Shown: in pieces, positions 34,301 through 42,861 of the stretch
Numbering within the stretch: the first letter of the stretch is position 1
How the letters are laid out: each line of letters begins with the position of its first letter
Assembly: GCA_016648135.1 (NCBI GenBank)
Contig: JADDOH010002088.1
Coordinates: 62,001 to 126,000 of the forward strand
Source: Agrypnia vestita
Lineage: Eukaryota; Arthropoda; Insecta; Trichoptera; Phryganeidae
Reading direction: 5' to 3'
DNA: 64,000 bases
Program-made: the position numbers and the translations under genes
Notes under the pieces: model-generated
The model's input: the letters and a program-made list of their open reading frames with translations, nothing else
Database searches by the model: none
What the model was told of the DNA's origin: nothing

Positions 34301-37300
34301 TTTGAAATTGTAATTTAAATATTCCCCGTGAAGCCACAGACAAAACAGCAAAACGCGGATGAAAGCGGACGTAATTCTAAAGTCTGCCATTGTAAATTTT
34401 TTTTTTTATAAGTTCGATAGGAGCACTATTTCCCTATCAATCGAGATATCGACGGCTAAAATTGGATCACGCGTTTAGAAGTTATGGCTCAAAACATAAG
34501 GAAAAAAATTTACATAAAACAATAACTTCTAAAAAAAATCAACAGATGTCTAATATAGGTCATGGTCAAATTGAATAAATATTTCATTCGTTTTTAACTT
34601 TTCTAAAAATAAAGATACAAAAGAAGTAAAAATGCAGAAAGGTAGATGATGTAAAATTCTATCGATTATATTTTTTAAAATGAAGGTTATTAAAAAAATT
34701 AATACATGTCTCATTAGTAGTGCAAAATTGGAAAATATTATTTGATTAAGTTAAATTGCTTCTACATTCTTAGGTAAGGTTAGGTTAGGTTAGGTAAGGT
34801 TGGGTTGGGTTAGGTTAGGTTAGGTTAGGTTATGTTGTGGTTTTTGGGTTTTTCTTGGATATCTCCGCGAAGCGATGCCCGATTTCGAAAATTTAAAAAG
34901 TTCCAGAGGCGCCCAGCCCGTCTGCGCCTTTTCACGACAGACGCTGCGCGGCAAAGCCGCGCGGCGATGTTGACACCCGTCAACATCGCCGCACAGTTGA
35001 CGCGGTCACCCGCGTCACCCGCACAGCGGGCTTCTGCGACCGCAAAGCGGGAGCCGTCTGACTCACTTACCTTTGCGCGGCTTCCTCTTACATCCTTCGG
35101 TTTTTATAAGTTGAGGTTCTCTCTCTCCCCACTCAATCTTTCACAACTCTGTCATTTATCATTCGATTTCAATTTGGAAAAATACCACAGATAGCTCTCT
35201 TCTTCTTCTATCGAATCTTATATAACAATCTCCCAAACGCGCAGTCCGATCTTTGCGATCGGGGCGTTACCGGAAAGTGTTTACTGTCAATCTTTTTCTT
35301 CGTTACTCAACCAACAGTGTGTCCGTCTTCTTCTTCATTACTTAATCATCAGTGAATCTGCCGCCAGACTAAATTGCACGCATAGACGTGCAACGGGCAC
35401 CTATTACTTTATTATAACAGTAACTTAAGTTATTTTGTTATTACATGGAAGAAAAATGGTTAACTGATTTACTACTTTTGTAAAATTCATATATTTTTAT
35501 CTGTTAAATATTGCATTTGAGATACTGCTGTCTTTACTGTAGGTAGGCAAACATGGCCTAAACCTAAAAATGGTACTAACTCAAATACCTAAAATATTGA
35601 GTTACTGCCTCGTTTCGTTGGGGCAGTCGATATGTGAAATATCAAGACATCTGTCAAATGACATGTCAAAATTGATGAAGTGTACAATATTACATAATAG
35701 CGATCAAGAAAAATTAATAAGATAACGCAAACAACGAGAATTGACTGGAATATTTTTTAAATTTATATTATATATATTATATAAAATAATTGAATTTAAT
35801 AAAAAATTATAATTGAGTTTACTTGTATAATATACAGGCTTCTACTAAAAATGTTAATCCTCAAAAGATTAAATACTCACCTCTGTCTCTGTCGCCTCTC
35901 GATCTTCGTTCTTTATCATTGTCACCATGTCTGCTGCTTCTCTTGTCATCTCTGCCAGAACTAAAAAAAATATTCAAGGATATATAATTTAGAATCTTCA
36001 CACAAAATTTAAATAAATTAAACTTTTATGATTCTAAATGAAATCACAAAATCTAACACAAAAAAAAATATGAACAGAGCTTACTTTGTATGATTATGCT
36101 AATTCAATTATTTTACTGGACCACCAATACATATTTACGCGTTTCGGGCATCTATAAATTTGTGATATACATCATAATTTTACTCATTGTGAAATTTCTC
36201 ACTAAAATATATAACTAAAAAAATTCTAAATTTTTGTCATTATTAGAGCAATGTAAAATTCAGTGAAAATATCATCATTACAATAGTTTGCACTTGTAGA
36301 TGTATTTTGTTGGTAAATACAATATTTAGTATCTTACTTACACGGACCAATAAAGTAACTGAATATTCTTAAATAATGAACAAAATGTTTCTCCTCTCTA
36401 TCTTCGATATAATATCTGAGAATGGATGACATACCGGTGACCACGGCTACCCCTGTCTCTATCACGTTCCCTCTCCTTATCCCCACGCTGCGATCTCCGA
36501 TCCTTGTCACCTGTGCTGCCGAGCCCTCCGCGCCTCTCCCTGTCTCGTTCCTTCTCTCTGTCATACTCCTCTTTGCGCTTGCGCTCCTTTTCTTCGCGCT
36601 CTTTCTCCCGCTCCTTTGTGATGTCATCATACGCTTCCTTCAAGCGGGAGTATCTACATTTATAGATTCAAAATTAATATGGGGAATATGTTTGTCTTCT
36701 AGTCTAAATATATTAAAATCATTTGATCAATTATGTGTGTCACTCTTTCTTATTCGTAACACAATTCCTTATCGAAATTTTGACAAGTCTGACTAAAAAC
36801 TAAATTATGTAACCATATATGAGTCGTATATTTCCAGACGCAGCTAACTCCATATAAAAACAATTTACAGCAGGTCAAGTAATTTATACCTTATTGTGTG
36901 AGATGTTATTACCTACACTGTTAGTTTTTCTAGAAAATTTGTTATAAATGTAAACAAACTTTCTAGAAAAACTAACAGTGTAGGTAATAACATCTCACAC
37001 AATAAGGTATAAATTACTTGACCTACTGTAAATTTCTTTGGTTTGGAGTTAGCGGTATCTGGAAATATACGACTCATATATAGTATATACATATATTCTC
37101 ATAGCACACCCTCACAAAATCCAAAAAATGATATTCAATCAGAACTTTACATAAGTTAATATATTTCAGTACATTAAACCCCTTGCAAGGCCATGTAAGT
37201 TTGTAAAGTACATTTGGAAGATCTTCAATTAACAATATAAATAATTAATTAAGTTTTTATCTTGTTATAAATCTACAAAAATGTTGAATACCTTATTCAA

Positions 37301-39337
37301 AAACATTCTCAGATTTTCACGGCCGGTTAAAATCTTCCTTGTAAAGTTTTCTGGGCTATTGTGTTGTGTGAATTACATTAAAAAAATAAATTGAACTAGA
37401 TATAGCGCACACTCACCCCACATGTTGTTTCCCCATCAGGTGATCATCTATCCTCTGCTGGGCGTCTCCGACAATAAGAAAAGCACCGCACACAGCGCAC
37501 ACTTCCATCTGCTTCTCTTGTGCCTGGGCCAGCTCCACGGTGGCAGACCAGTGACTGGAAAAAATGCTATAAGTTATATCAACATCGGTATTAAAAAATA
37601 TTGTAAAAAAAAATATTATAAAAAGAATTTCCTAAAACATGTTCAAAAAATCAAATCAAAATTGGTTTTCAACATTATTTATTATGCTAATCAAAGCCTA
37701 TTTATAAAAGCTTTACATAAATACAAATGTATTTTAATAATTATGAACAGGCATTTATTTTTACACATCGAAAGGCGCACAGGTCACTAACCTGTTTTCA
37801 TACTGCTTCTGCAGCTGCTCTCGCTCTTCCTTGAGCTGATCGCACAGCTTCATGAACCCCTGAGCCTGCTCCACATCTCCTTTGATGCCAGCTTGCTCAG
37901 CCTCGGCCTCCAGCGCTGTGATCCTCTCGGCCAGCGCCTGCACCTGTTGCTGGTTCCTCTCCGTTTGCGCAGCCGTGAGGGCCGGCATTTCCATCTTAGT
38001 GTTCATTAGTTCTAGGCGCTGCTTGCCTTTCTGGATCTTACCTGTGACCAAATTTCTCATTATCAAAATTGATTGTCACTACATACGGACAAAGCGAATG
38101 AAATTGATACACCATGTGCAATTTTCACTGTCAATAATGATATAGACACAGAAATTATAAAAACAATATAGATGGCTAACAAATGTTGCTTTGGCATTCA
38201 AAATGATCTAAAATCCCACTTCTGACCTGGAAAATTACGATTCAGATTTACAAAATTCTCCTGATGTTAGTTCTTAGGACCAATACGGGAGCTATCGTTC
38301 ATATAACGGTCCTGGGAATGAGATGGGCGTCCATTTACTGGGGTCAGTTCTCACCTACGTATCTACATAAACGATGAGTAAAGATGTATCGTTCATGAAC
38401 CAACTGTTATTTTTAAACTGCTCAATTTCCTGAAAGAATGAACTGTACAGTTCACTTTCACCAACAACGGTTTATTAGTTTAGTAGTTGCAAGTTTTCTT
38501 TTTTTTTAAATAGAAATGCAAACACGGAACATGTGTCACATCAATATTCTATTTTCAAAATAAGCTAAAAGCTCGTGCTGTGAAAATAGGACAACTTTCT
38601 GGTATCCTGGAATGGGGCTTGAAACACCAACCACCAGATCACAAGGCAAGTGTCATGACCACGACACCAACAAGCTATTAATTTAATAAATCAACAGTTC
38701 AATTGAACAATTGAAAGTGAACAGTTTACTCAAATAAATGACACGATGAACGATAGTTGTCACTAATATTGAGTACTCTGTGAGAAAAAGACAAATATGT
38801 TACTAGTTTTCAAATGAAATAATCTAGGAACATGAAAATGAGGTACAGCATATATGCTACAGCCAAGAATTGGCTATATATATATATATATATAAAATAT
38901 AGTTATACAAGTGGTGAAAACAAAGTATATTTTTACAATAAAAATTATATTTAAAAATTACTTACGCTCAACTTCACTAATCATGTTTTGACAAAATCTT
39001 AGGAATTCATCTTGATAAAATATCTTTTTGTAACCAGTTTCAGCTTTCTCGAAGAGGTCCTTTACTTCATCGTCATGGATACGCGGACAACTCCCTAAAT
39101 CCGCTCTCGTGTTCACAAACAAATCGTGAGGGCAAAACTTGACCATGTAGTACTTGCAATACTGCAGAAAAAAATAGGAATTAGTAGAAATTTCGTTTTG
39201 AGAATAAGCATCACAATTTATAGTATTCTTACCTGAGGATCTTCCCAATCTAACTTTTGAGTTTTTTCATTAGGATTTATGTTTCTGTTTCTACCCATCA
39301 ATTCATCTAGCAACTGGGCGGCCGCTAGAACAGCCAT
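25243..39337 (-). CDS. LUC7L3: LUC7L3/CROP-type U1 snRNP splicing factor (7 coding exons)
   Basis: Coding exons, minus strand: 39233-39337, 38966-39161, 37792-38041, 37417-37554, 36435-36653, 35881-35960 and 25243-25313 (1,059 nt, 352 residues plus stop). All phases join. The protein is a nuclear U1 snRNP-associated factor that helps choose 5' splice sites. It shows an N-terminal AAQLLDELMG segment, a CCCH zinc finger (C37, C45, C60, H64), a long coiled coil (about 95-185), a C2H2 finger (C203, C206, H222, H228; EVCxVCGAFLIVGDAQ..DDHLMGKQH) and a C-terminal Arg-Glu/Arg-Asp then Arg-Ser tail. The VCGAFLIVGDAQ/DDHLMGKQH motif is that of LUC7L3, not of LUC7L/LUC7L2. The tail is shorter than in human LUC7L3 (432 residues). 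The start is the first Met of the MAVLAAAQLLDEL frame. Intron 6 is 10.6 kb and packed with transposons. Confidence 0.95.
25637..26046. mobile_element. Pogo/Tigger-like MITE
   Basis: Begins CAGTAAAACCCCGTTAATTT and ends GGAGGTTCTACTG, flanked by TA (25635-25636 and 26047-26048). The same left-end sequence recurs at 55758 and, diverged, at 57450. Non-coding; in LUC7L3 intron 6. Confidence 0.8.
26052..26170. repeat. Partial copy of the TA-flanked fold-back MITE family
   Basis: Contains TTTGCATTTTTTTTTC and AATATTTCTGACTTATTTTT followed by TTACAGTAACTTA, as in the internal arms of the MITEs at 51696 and 56482. The ends are missing. Confidence 0.5.
26330..26530. repeat. T-rich low-complexity tract
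   Basis: About 200 bp of almost pure T runs broken by short A/C-containing words. No gene signal. Adjacent sequence at 26535-26600 has an inverted partner at 54730-54785 (AGGAACCGACATGTAAA). Confidence 0.7.
26680..26945 (+). pseudogene. Tigger/pogo transposase N-terminal fragment (CENP-B-like HTH)
   Basis: The plus-strand frame from about 26704 reads KVEIICEIERGAKNSEVCKK, then STVSSLWKNKD, then ELTDVEEALLKWFCTQR. These match the first helix-turn-helix and the start of the second (CENPB-type) DNA-binding domain of pogo/Tigger transposases. It stops at a TAG near 26946. No DDE catalytic domain follows. A dead remnant. Confidence 0.8.
26964..27027 (+). repeat. Tandem 16-bp repeat, four copies
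   Basis: The unit TCCCGGATATAAGGAG is repeated at 26964, 26980, 26996 and 27012; the last copy has one change. It directly follows the Tigger fragment. Confidence 0.95.
27965..28283. mobile_element. CpG-rich 319-bp MITE with TTA target duplication
   Basis: Inverted ends AGGTCGGCGCAACACTACGC and (complement of right end) AGGCTGGCGTCACACTAGGT, both continuing to TCTTCCGTC. TTA at 27962-27964 and 28284-28286 fits a PIF/Harbinger-type insertion. Strikingly GC/CpG-rich against the AT-rich intron. Confidence 0.75.
28608..29893 (+). mobile_element. Mariner (cecropia-type) copy B, structurally intact
   Basis: 1,286 bp with inverted ends TTAGGTCCTTACATATGAAA, flanked by TA (28606-28607 and 29894-29895). 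It holds one uninterrupted transposase ORF. It is almost identical to copy A at 4112-5392, so both inserted recently. It lies in LUC7L3 intron 6, antisense to that gene. Confidence 0.97.
28796..29815 (+). CDS. Mariner transposase, full length
   Basis: 339 residues from the ATG at 28796; an upstream in-frame ATG at 28730 would add 22 residues that do not look like transposase. It catalyses cut-and-paste transposition at TA sites. There are two N-terminal HTH motifs ([19 protein letters not shown] and [20 protein letters not shown]), the WVPHEL linker, and DD34D catalytic residues in [22 protein letters not shown] and [13 protein letters not shown]. It ends [14 protein letters not shown], the cecropia/Hsmar1-subfamily C terminus. 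No stops or frameshifts; every key acidic residue is present. The usual length is about 340-345 residues. Confidence 0.97.
   Translation: MKNLKYCVIYEYEFHRGTSAAETARRINDVYGDGAAKENTVRFWFQRFRSGNFDLQNKPRGRPETKVDNEELKAIVEADPSQTTSELAAGCGVSDKTVLIHLKQIGKVKKLERWVPHELSEANQQTRVDCCVALLNRHNNEGILNRIITCDEKWILYDNRKRSSQWLNPAEPAKPCPKRKLTPKKLLVSVWWTSAGVVHYSFLKSGQTITADVYCQQLQTMMEKLAAKQPRLVNRSRPLLLHDNARPHTAQQTATKLEELQLECLRHPPYSPDLAPTDYQFFRNLDNFLQRKKFNSDGAVQTAFKDFIDSRPNGFFSKGIDELPMRWQKCIDSNGTYFD
30190..33290. other. AT-rich intronic sequence, no gene seen
   Basis: 3.1 kb within LUC7L3 intron 6 with no coding exon or transposon protein recognised. Short related stretches (for example ACTCGGCCGCCAGACAAAAT and similar T-rich words) suggest degenerate repeats. 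33055-33210 is a CAAAAA-rich low-complexity run. Confidence 0.5.
33290..34690. repeat. Palindromic cluster of ~375-bp repeat units
   Basis: Two head-to-tail units share ATCGATATCTCGA..CGATAGGGGAATAGTGCC at 33590 and 33965 (offset 375 bp). A third, inverted unit covers about 34206-34690. The centre of symmetry is near 34200, where TTATCATTATTTTGAGAAAA faces its complement. Arms of 350-480 bp are roughly 75-80% similar by eye. Confidence 0.8.
34770..34832 (+). repeat. Interstitial TTAGG telomere-like tract
   Basis: About 63 bp of (TTAGG)n with a few variants (TAAGG, TTGGG). TTAGG is the common insect telomere repeat. The tract is inside a gene intron, so it is interstitial and not a chromosome end. 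Confidence 0.85.
34860..35395. other. Cluster of GC-rich hairpins
   Basis: Perfect short inverted repeats with 3-6-nt loops: 34946-34952/34956-34962 (GCGCGGC), 34962-34974/34979-34991 (13-bp stem CGGCGATGTTGAC), 34999-35005/35010-35016 (GACGCGG), 35018-35022/35026-35030 (CCCGC), 35040-35043/35047-35050 (CCGC), 35246-35251/35257-35262 (CCGATC) and 35374-35380/35387-35393 (TTGCACG). An open frame over this block (34832-35194) is probably a by-product of its GC content. Confidence 0.75.
35881..35960 (-). CDS. LUC7L3: LUC7L3 exon 6
   Basis: 80 nt, acceptor TTTTTTTTAG|, donor AGAG|GTGAGT. It encodes SGRDDKRSSRHGDNDKERR and more of the Arg/Asp/Ser-rich tail. Split codons join exon 5 (CG|T) and exon 7 (G|GT). 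Confidence 0.92.
36435..36653 (-). CDS. LUC7L3: LUC7L3 exon 5: charged coiled coil / RE-RD tail
   Basis: 219 nt. It begins YSRLKEAYDDI, then a run of Lys/Arg/Glu ending DRDRGSRGHR, with donor CACCG|GTATGT. The strongly biased composition makes the opposite strand look open (36422-36796); that frame is a shadow. Confidence 0.94.
36818..37078. mobile_element. 261-bp near-perfect hairpin MITE
   Basis: Inverted ends TATGAGTCGTATATTTCCAG. TA at 36816-36817 and 37079-37080. The inner ~75 bp of each arm are almost identical, closing on a loop of about 25 bp near 36950. In LUC7L3 intron 4, between coding exons 4 and 5. Confidence 0.9.
37417..37554 (-). CDS. LUC7L3: LUC7L3 exon 4: C2H2 zinc finger
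   Basis: 138 nt. It encodes HWSATVELAQAQEKQMEVCA and the second zinc finger, VCGAFLIVGDAQ...DDHLMGKQHVG, the most conserved part of the family. The donor is GTGGG|GTGAGT. Confidence 0.97.
37792..38041 (-). CDS. LUC7L3: LUC7L3 exon 3: coiled coil
   Basis: 250 nt. KIQKGKQRLELMNTKMEMPA leads into a long heptad-rich helix (ALAERITALEAEAEQAGIKG) and LCDQLKEEREQLQKQYEN. The donor is ACAG|GTTAGT. Confidence 0.96.
38042..38965 (-). other. LUC7L3 intron 2
   Basis: 0.92-kb AT-rich intron. It has a (TA)n microsatellite at 38873-38893; otherwise nothing was recognised. Confidence 0.6.
38966..39161 (-). CDS. LUC7L3: LUC7L3 exon 2: CCCH zinc finger
   Basis: 196 nt. YCKYYMVKFCPHDLFVNTRA, DLGSCPRIHDDE: the four zinc ligands are C37, C45, C60 and H64. 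The acceptor is CTGCAG|, the donor GAGC|GTAAGT. Confidence 0.97.
39233..39337 (-). CDS. LUC7L3: LUC7L3 exon 1: start codon
   Basis: 105 nt, 35 codons from ATG at 39337-39335. MAVLAAAQLLDELMGRNRN carries the family's N-terminal helix. The donor is CTCAG|GTAAGA. Confidence 0.95.
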
Positions 39338-40230
39338 TTTTAGAAATTTTGTGACAAATCAGTTAACTTACTAATTTTATCTTTGACCCCATAAACGTAA
39401 GATCATACGTAAGACGATCTAAAAACCCAGCCAGAGAACAAAAGAATCCGAAGGCCCAGTGAAGATAGCTACAATCGCCACAATCACAGAATCCTACGGA
39501 ACGACAATCGACAATGGACAAAACGAGAACAGGAAATACGGAAAAATGCAAATGCCCCATAGATAAACGTCCAATACGCATGTCCAATGTCCAATTTCAA
39601 CCACGGATAAATAACAGCTGCGGAATCATAGAGCGCACAGCGGAATCATAAGGTATCATAGCCAACGATTTTTTTTTAATATTGTAGTTTAGATGCGTAC
39701 CTACTTAAACAAAATAAATTTAACCAGGCAGAATTACCCCTCGGTAGGCAAAATTACCCCATACGACGGTACACGGTTTGACGGTACAACCATAGTATGA
39801 CGAACCTACCCAATGATACGGCTGCCCAAATAGAGATGGGGGCCAATGTACCCCGGACCGCATACCATAAAGGCCCCCGTTTTTTCAGTTTTGGCTTTGT
39901 ATTATTCAATTTCAATATTCAAGGGCTCCCCAAATTTCATATACGGTCACGTTTAAATTAAGTAATAGAATTGATAAAGCATTGTTATTGTACACTTCGC
40001 ATGACATTTCACTAATCATTTGAAAACGATCAAAAATAAATATTTGTAACTCATATATTTTTGGCAAGTTTCTCGATGATTCTATAGCATTCTGTGAATA
40101 GGTAGCTTTCCATATTGCCTAACAGTTGGCTTCACCTCTATTCCACATGGAGCAAAAAGCATAGATTTTTACGAAAACGGGTGTTTTGATTGGTGGAGAA
40201 TGCAAAAATCTATGCTTTTTTCTTAACTCT
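39338..40230. promoter_or_regulatory. Presumed LUC7L3 5' UTR/promoter region and intergenic DNA
   Basis: The sequence upstream of the LUC7L3 ATG holds no other coding exon. No TATA box or other element stands out. The short direct repeats CGGAATCATA (about 39618, 39642) and AATTACCCC (39730, 39753) are present. The promoter assignment is by position only. Confidence 0.35.
40140..40215. repeat. Relic of the Harbinger-MITE core, inverted
   Basis: AAAGCATAGATTTTTACG...GATTGGTGGAGAA...AAAATCTATGCTTTTT repeats the internal palindrome of the adjacent MITE (40234-40378) in inverted order. Confidence 0.6.
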
Positions 40231-40233
40231 TTA

Positions 40234-40378
40234 AGGCCGGTTGTTTCAAGTTGGATTAAAGTAAGCGTTCTTTTAAAGCATAGATTTTTACGTTCTCCAC
40301 CAATCAAACGATCCGTTTTCGTAAAAATCTATGCTTTGATCGACCGCTTACTTTGATCGAACTTGAATCAACCGGGCC
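40234..40378. mobile_element. Harbinger-type MITE, copy 1 (145 bp)
   Basis: Ends AGGCCGGTTGTTTCAAGTTG and ...CAACCGGGCC. TTA at 40231-40233 and 40379-40381. Same length and more than 90% similar by eye to copy 2 at 50977-51121. Confidence 0.88.
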
Positions 40379-40764
40379 TTACTATTACTTCTGATGGCGC
40401 AACCGGGCCTTAGACCCCTATTTTTTAGCAATCTGCTAAATCTTACGAGGATGTTAAAAATCTTTTAGGATCAAAGTGGCCAATTTTGTACTTGAAGTTA
40501 CTGTTAAAAATTAATGGGATCCTCTAAACTCGGCCGCTAAACAACGATAATTTATCGGATAGGAATATATCTACTGACTGCAAAAAATTTAGCGGTCATT
40601 ATTTATATTATGAACTGTCCGAAATGACGTTTGACATATCATTTTTGAATAATCTTTTTTTTTATTATTCTTAAAATAGGTAATATAATTAAATTTATAT
40701 TTCCCAATATATACATTGTAAAATATCATTTATAAATATGTAAGATATCAAATATATTTCTAAT

Positions 40765-41055
40765 CAAAAGTACGTATCACAAACTCTCTTAGTTTTTACT
40801 TTAAAATGTTCATTTGTTTTTCATCTCTAATATCCTCTGGCAGACTCACATACAACTTCATCCCAGTGTACGTGACAGAAGTTTGCGATCTTTTTTTCAT
40901 TCTGAATGGCAATCTTATTGCATCTTTTTTTCTTGTACAATGGTCATGCTCAAGTCGGTTTTCTCTTATTTTTCTTACTAATTCAAATGTATTGTTGTGT
41001 CCATTAATAATTTTGTATATAAATAGAAATAAATTAAATTTAATTATTTGTCTAA
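40765..41055 (-). mobile_element. LINE-A, C-terminal piece (downstream of the Harbinger insertion)
   Basis: The minus-strand frame reads RQIIKFNLFLFIYKIINGHN and further on KLYVSLPEDIRDEKQMNILK, the C-terminal region typical of non-LTR reverse-transcriptase proteins (LFIYKIINGL.. LP..IR). It joins the piece at 44592-44730 once the insertion 41056-44591 is removed. Confidence 0.8.
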
Positions 41056-41303
41056 GGCCCGGTTGTTTCAAGTTCGATCAAAGTAAACGGAAATCCTGGG
41101 TTAAACTGAGCTTAACCTCAAGGTCGCGCGAAATCTCGCAGAATTGAGTTCTTTCAAACTAAAAATCTGTTAAAATCGGATTAGGGGTGTTGCAATTGTG
41201 TAAAAGAAAAATGATAGACAAATGCACGCCAAAATAATTTTGTATATGGCAACACATATTTTAAATTTCATCTGACAGCAAGCAAATGTTTCGATGCATG
41301 AAC

Positions 41304-41988
41304 TAGGGATGGGTAAATGAAAAAAATATATCGATATTTTTAAAAAGTATCGAAAATAATCGATATACATTGCGAAAAATATATCGATTTTTATCGATAT
41401 TATTTTTTCAAAAATGTAAGGGGAATAAGCTTTTTTAAAAAAAGTGAAAAAAATATATCGATATATCGGGAAAAAAATATATCGATATATCGGGAAAAAA
41501 CTATCGATGTATCGAAAAAAAATATATCGATGACCAAAAAAAAGAAGGTCGCCAAGAAAAAAATATCGGTTATCCCAGAAAAAAATATCGATATGTAGCA
41601 GTACCTGTTCAACCCTGTGCCATGTACCTATCGCCCGACCCAGAGTTTTGTTTATATTAACATAATAAAAATCTCCGCGATATAAACAAAAGGGTCGAGC
41701 TAGGGACTTGGCGACACCACACCAGTCGGGCTTCTGCCGTAAGATCGGGCAGACTCCGCGCGTCATCTATTTCTTTGTTCGTCATTACATAAAATATTAC
41801 TTGTACACTTTAACTTGTTTCCGGAGCCTATCTCCGGGAAGAAATAAACAGTAACAGCATATCGCTCTTTCATTCCAACGACCTACGAATATTCCCAACA
41901 GATATATCAAAAAATATATATCGATATTCGATATATCGCGAAAAAATATATTATAGCGATAAATATCGATATTTTTTACCCATCCCTA
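41304..41988. mobile_element. hAT-type non-autonomous element with an LTR inside
   Basis: Ends TAGGGATGGGTAAA and TTTACCCATCCCTA. Perfect 8-bp target duplication GCATGAAC (41296-41303, 41989-41996). The subterminal region is full of TATCGATAT words. Inserted within the Harbinger-ended element. Confidence 0.93.
41594..41900. mobile_element. Solo LTR (307 bp)
   Basis: Starts TGTAGCAGTACCTG, ends ATTCCCAACA, flanked by a GATA duplication (41590-41593, 41901-41904). It contains an AATAAA near 41843. The composition differs sharply from the AT-rich hAT host. No internal region or proteins, so this is the product of LTR-LTR recombination. Orientation is presumed plus. Confidence 0.82.
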
Positions 41989-42111
41989 GCATGAACTTCA
42001 TATCATCATCAATGCTGATTTATAGTCCGTCTAACTTATCTGAAGAATGGCCAAATTTGGTTTGTTTTTTTTTCCTGAAAATTGTATTTTTCTTTGATTT
42101 TGAAAAAACGC

Positions 42112-42849
42112 CATTTCAATTCAATTCAATTCAATTCAATTCAATTCAATTCAATTTATTTCATGATAATATGTACATGACAAACAAAATGTTTAAGGCA
42201 TACATATTAGGAAGTATATATCAAAAATGAAAATATTTAATAAATTAAAAATAACATAAAATCTGGTCAAAGGTGTAGGAGAATCCCGCTTCGGAAAACC
42301 CCTTCAGACACATGGAATATATCAATACCCAAAGCGATTTTGTTCAGCATAGCTGTGGCTCTTCCAACAGGCATAACCATCGGCAGGTTGGTCCTGTATA
42401 TTGGAATGTGAAACAATCTATGCTGACGATGTCTAGTGTAATTATCAGGAACATACAAACCAATGCTCTGCATAATTTCAGGATTATCGATCATACCGCG
42501 CAACAATCGATAAAAATGTGTAATCAAATACACATTCCTTCTAGTCTCTAGACTATTGTAGCCAAGCATACCCTGGAGAAACTCGGTTGGGTAAAGCCAA
42601 GGATAATGCCCGTACTCTCTCATGTAGAGATATCTCAGAAACTTCTTTTGGACTTTCTCCACCATAAGAGAGTACTTGCCCTCATGTGGCCCCCAGATCA
42701 TCGAGCCACTCTCGAGTCTACTCCGCACCAAGGAGTTGTAAAGAGTTCTGAGTACGCGGGTATTCTCGAAAACCCTGGCAGTACGCAGAACAAATCCTAA
42801 CATTCTCAAAGCATTACAACTGATCGTCTCTATGTGATCGTGAAATGTT
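42112..42849 (-). mobile_element. LINE-B 3' fragment, 5'-truncated, with (TTCAA)n tail
   Basis: The minus-strand frame 42809-42267 encodes 180 residues (MLGFVLRTARVFENTRVLR, WGPHEGKYSLMVEKVQKKFL) nearly identical to the plus-strand copy at 45.9-46.47 kb. The 3' end is a run of about seven GAATT units (42117-42157). The 5' break at about 42849 abuts TTAGGTTAGGTTAG. Confidence 0.9.
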
Positions 42850-42861
42850 AGGTTAGGTTAG
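42848..42861 (+). repeat. Short TTAGG run at a LINE truncation point
   Basis: TTAGGTTAGGTTAG lies directly against the 5'-truncated end of the minus-strand LINE-B fragment. Confidence 0.8.

Larger units (their letters stand above)
30145..35633. repeat. 5.5-kb segment bounded by a 37-bp inverted repeat
   Basis: 30145-30180 (ATATCGACTGCCCCAACGAA then CGAGGCAGTAACTCAA) is inverted at 35597-35633 with one extra base. Each copy also contains an internal stem ACTGCC/GGCAGT. The inside has no transposase-like ORF but holds the palindromic repeat cluster, the TTAGG tract and the GC hairpins. It may be a large non-autonomous element; no target duplication is obvious. Confidence 0.55.

Noticed and set aside
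34770..34832. True telomere or chromosome end
   Set aside because: The tract is short and flanked on both sides by exons of the same gene.
34832..35194. 120-codon plus-strand frame over the GC-rich hairpins
   Set aside because: No domain, composed of inverted repeats; openness follows from local GC content.
36422..36796. 124-codon plus-strand frame opposite LUC7L3 exon 5
   Set aside because: Antisense of a biased Arg/Glu-coding exon; such composition leaves the other strand open by chance.
41170..41766. 198-codon minus-strand frame rich in Phe, Tyr and Ile
   Set aside because: It crosses the hAT/LTR boundary and reads TATCGATAT repeats; not a protein.
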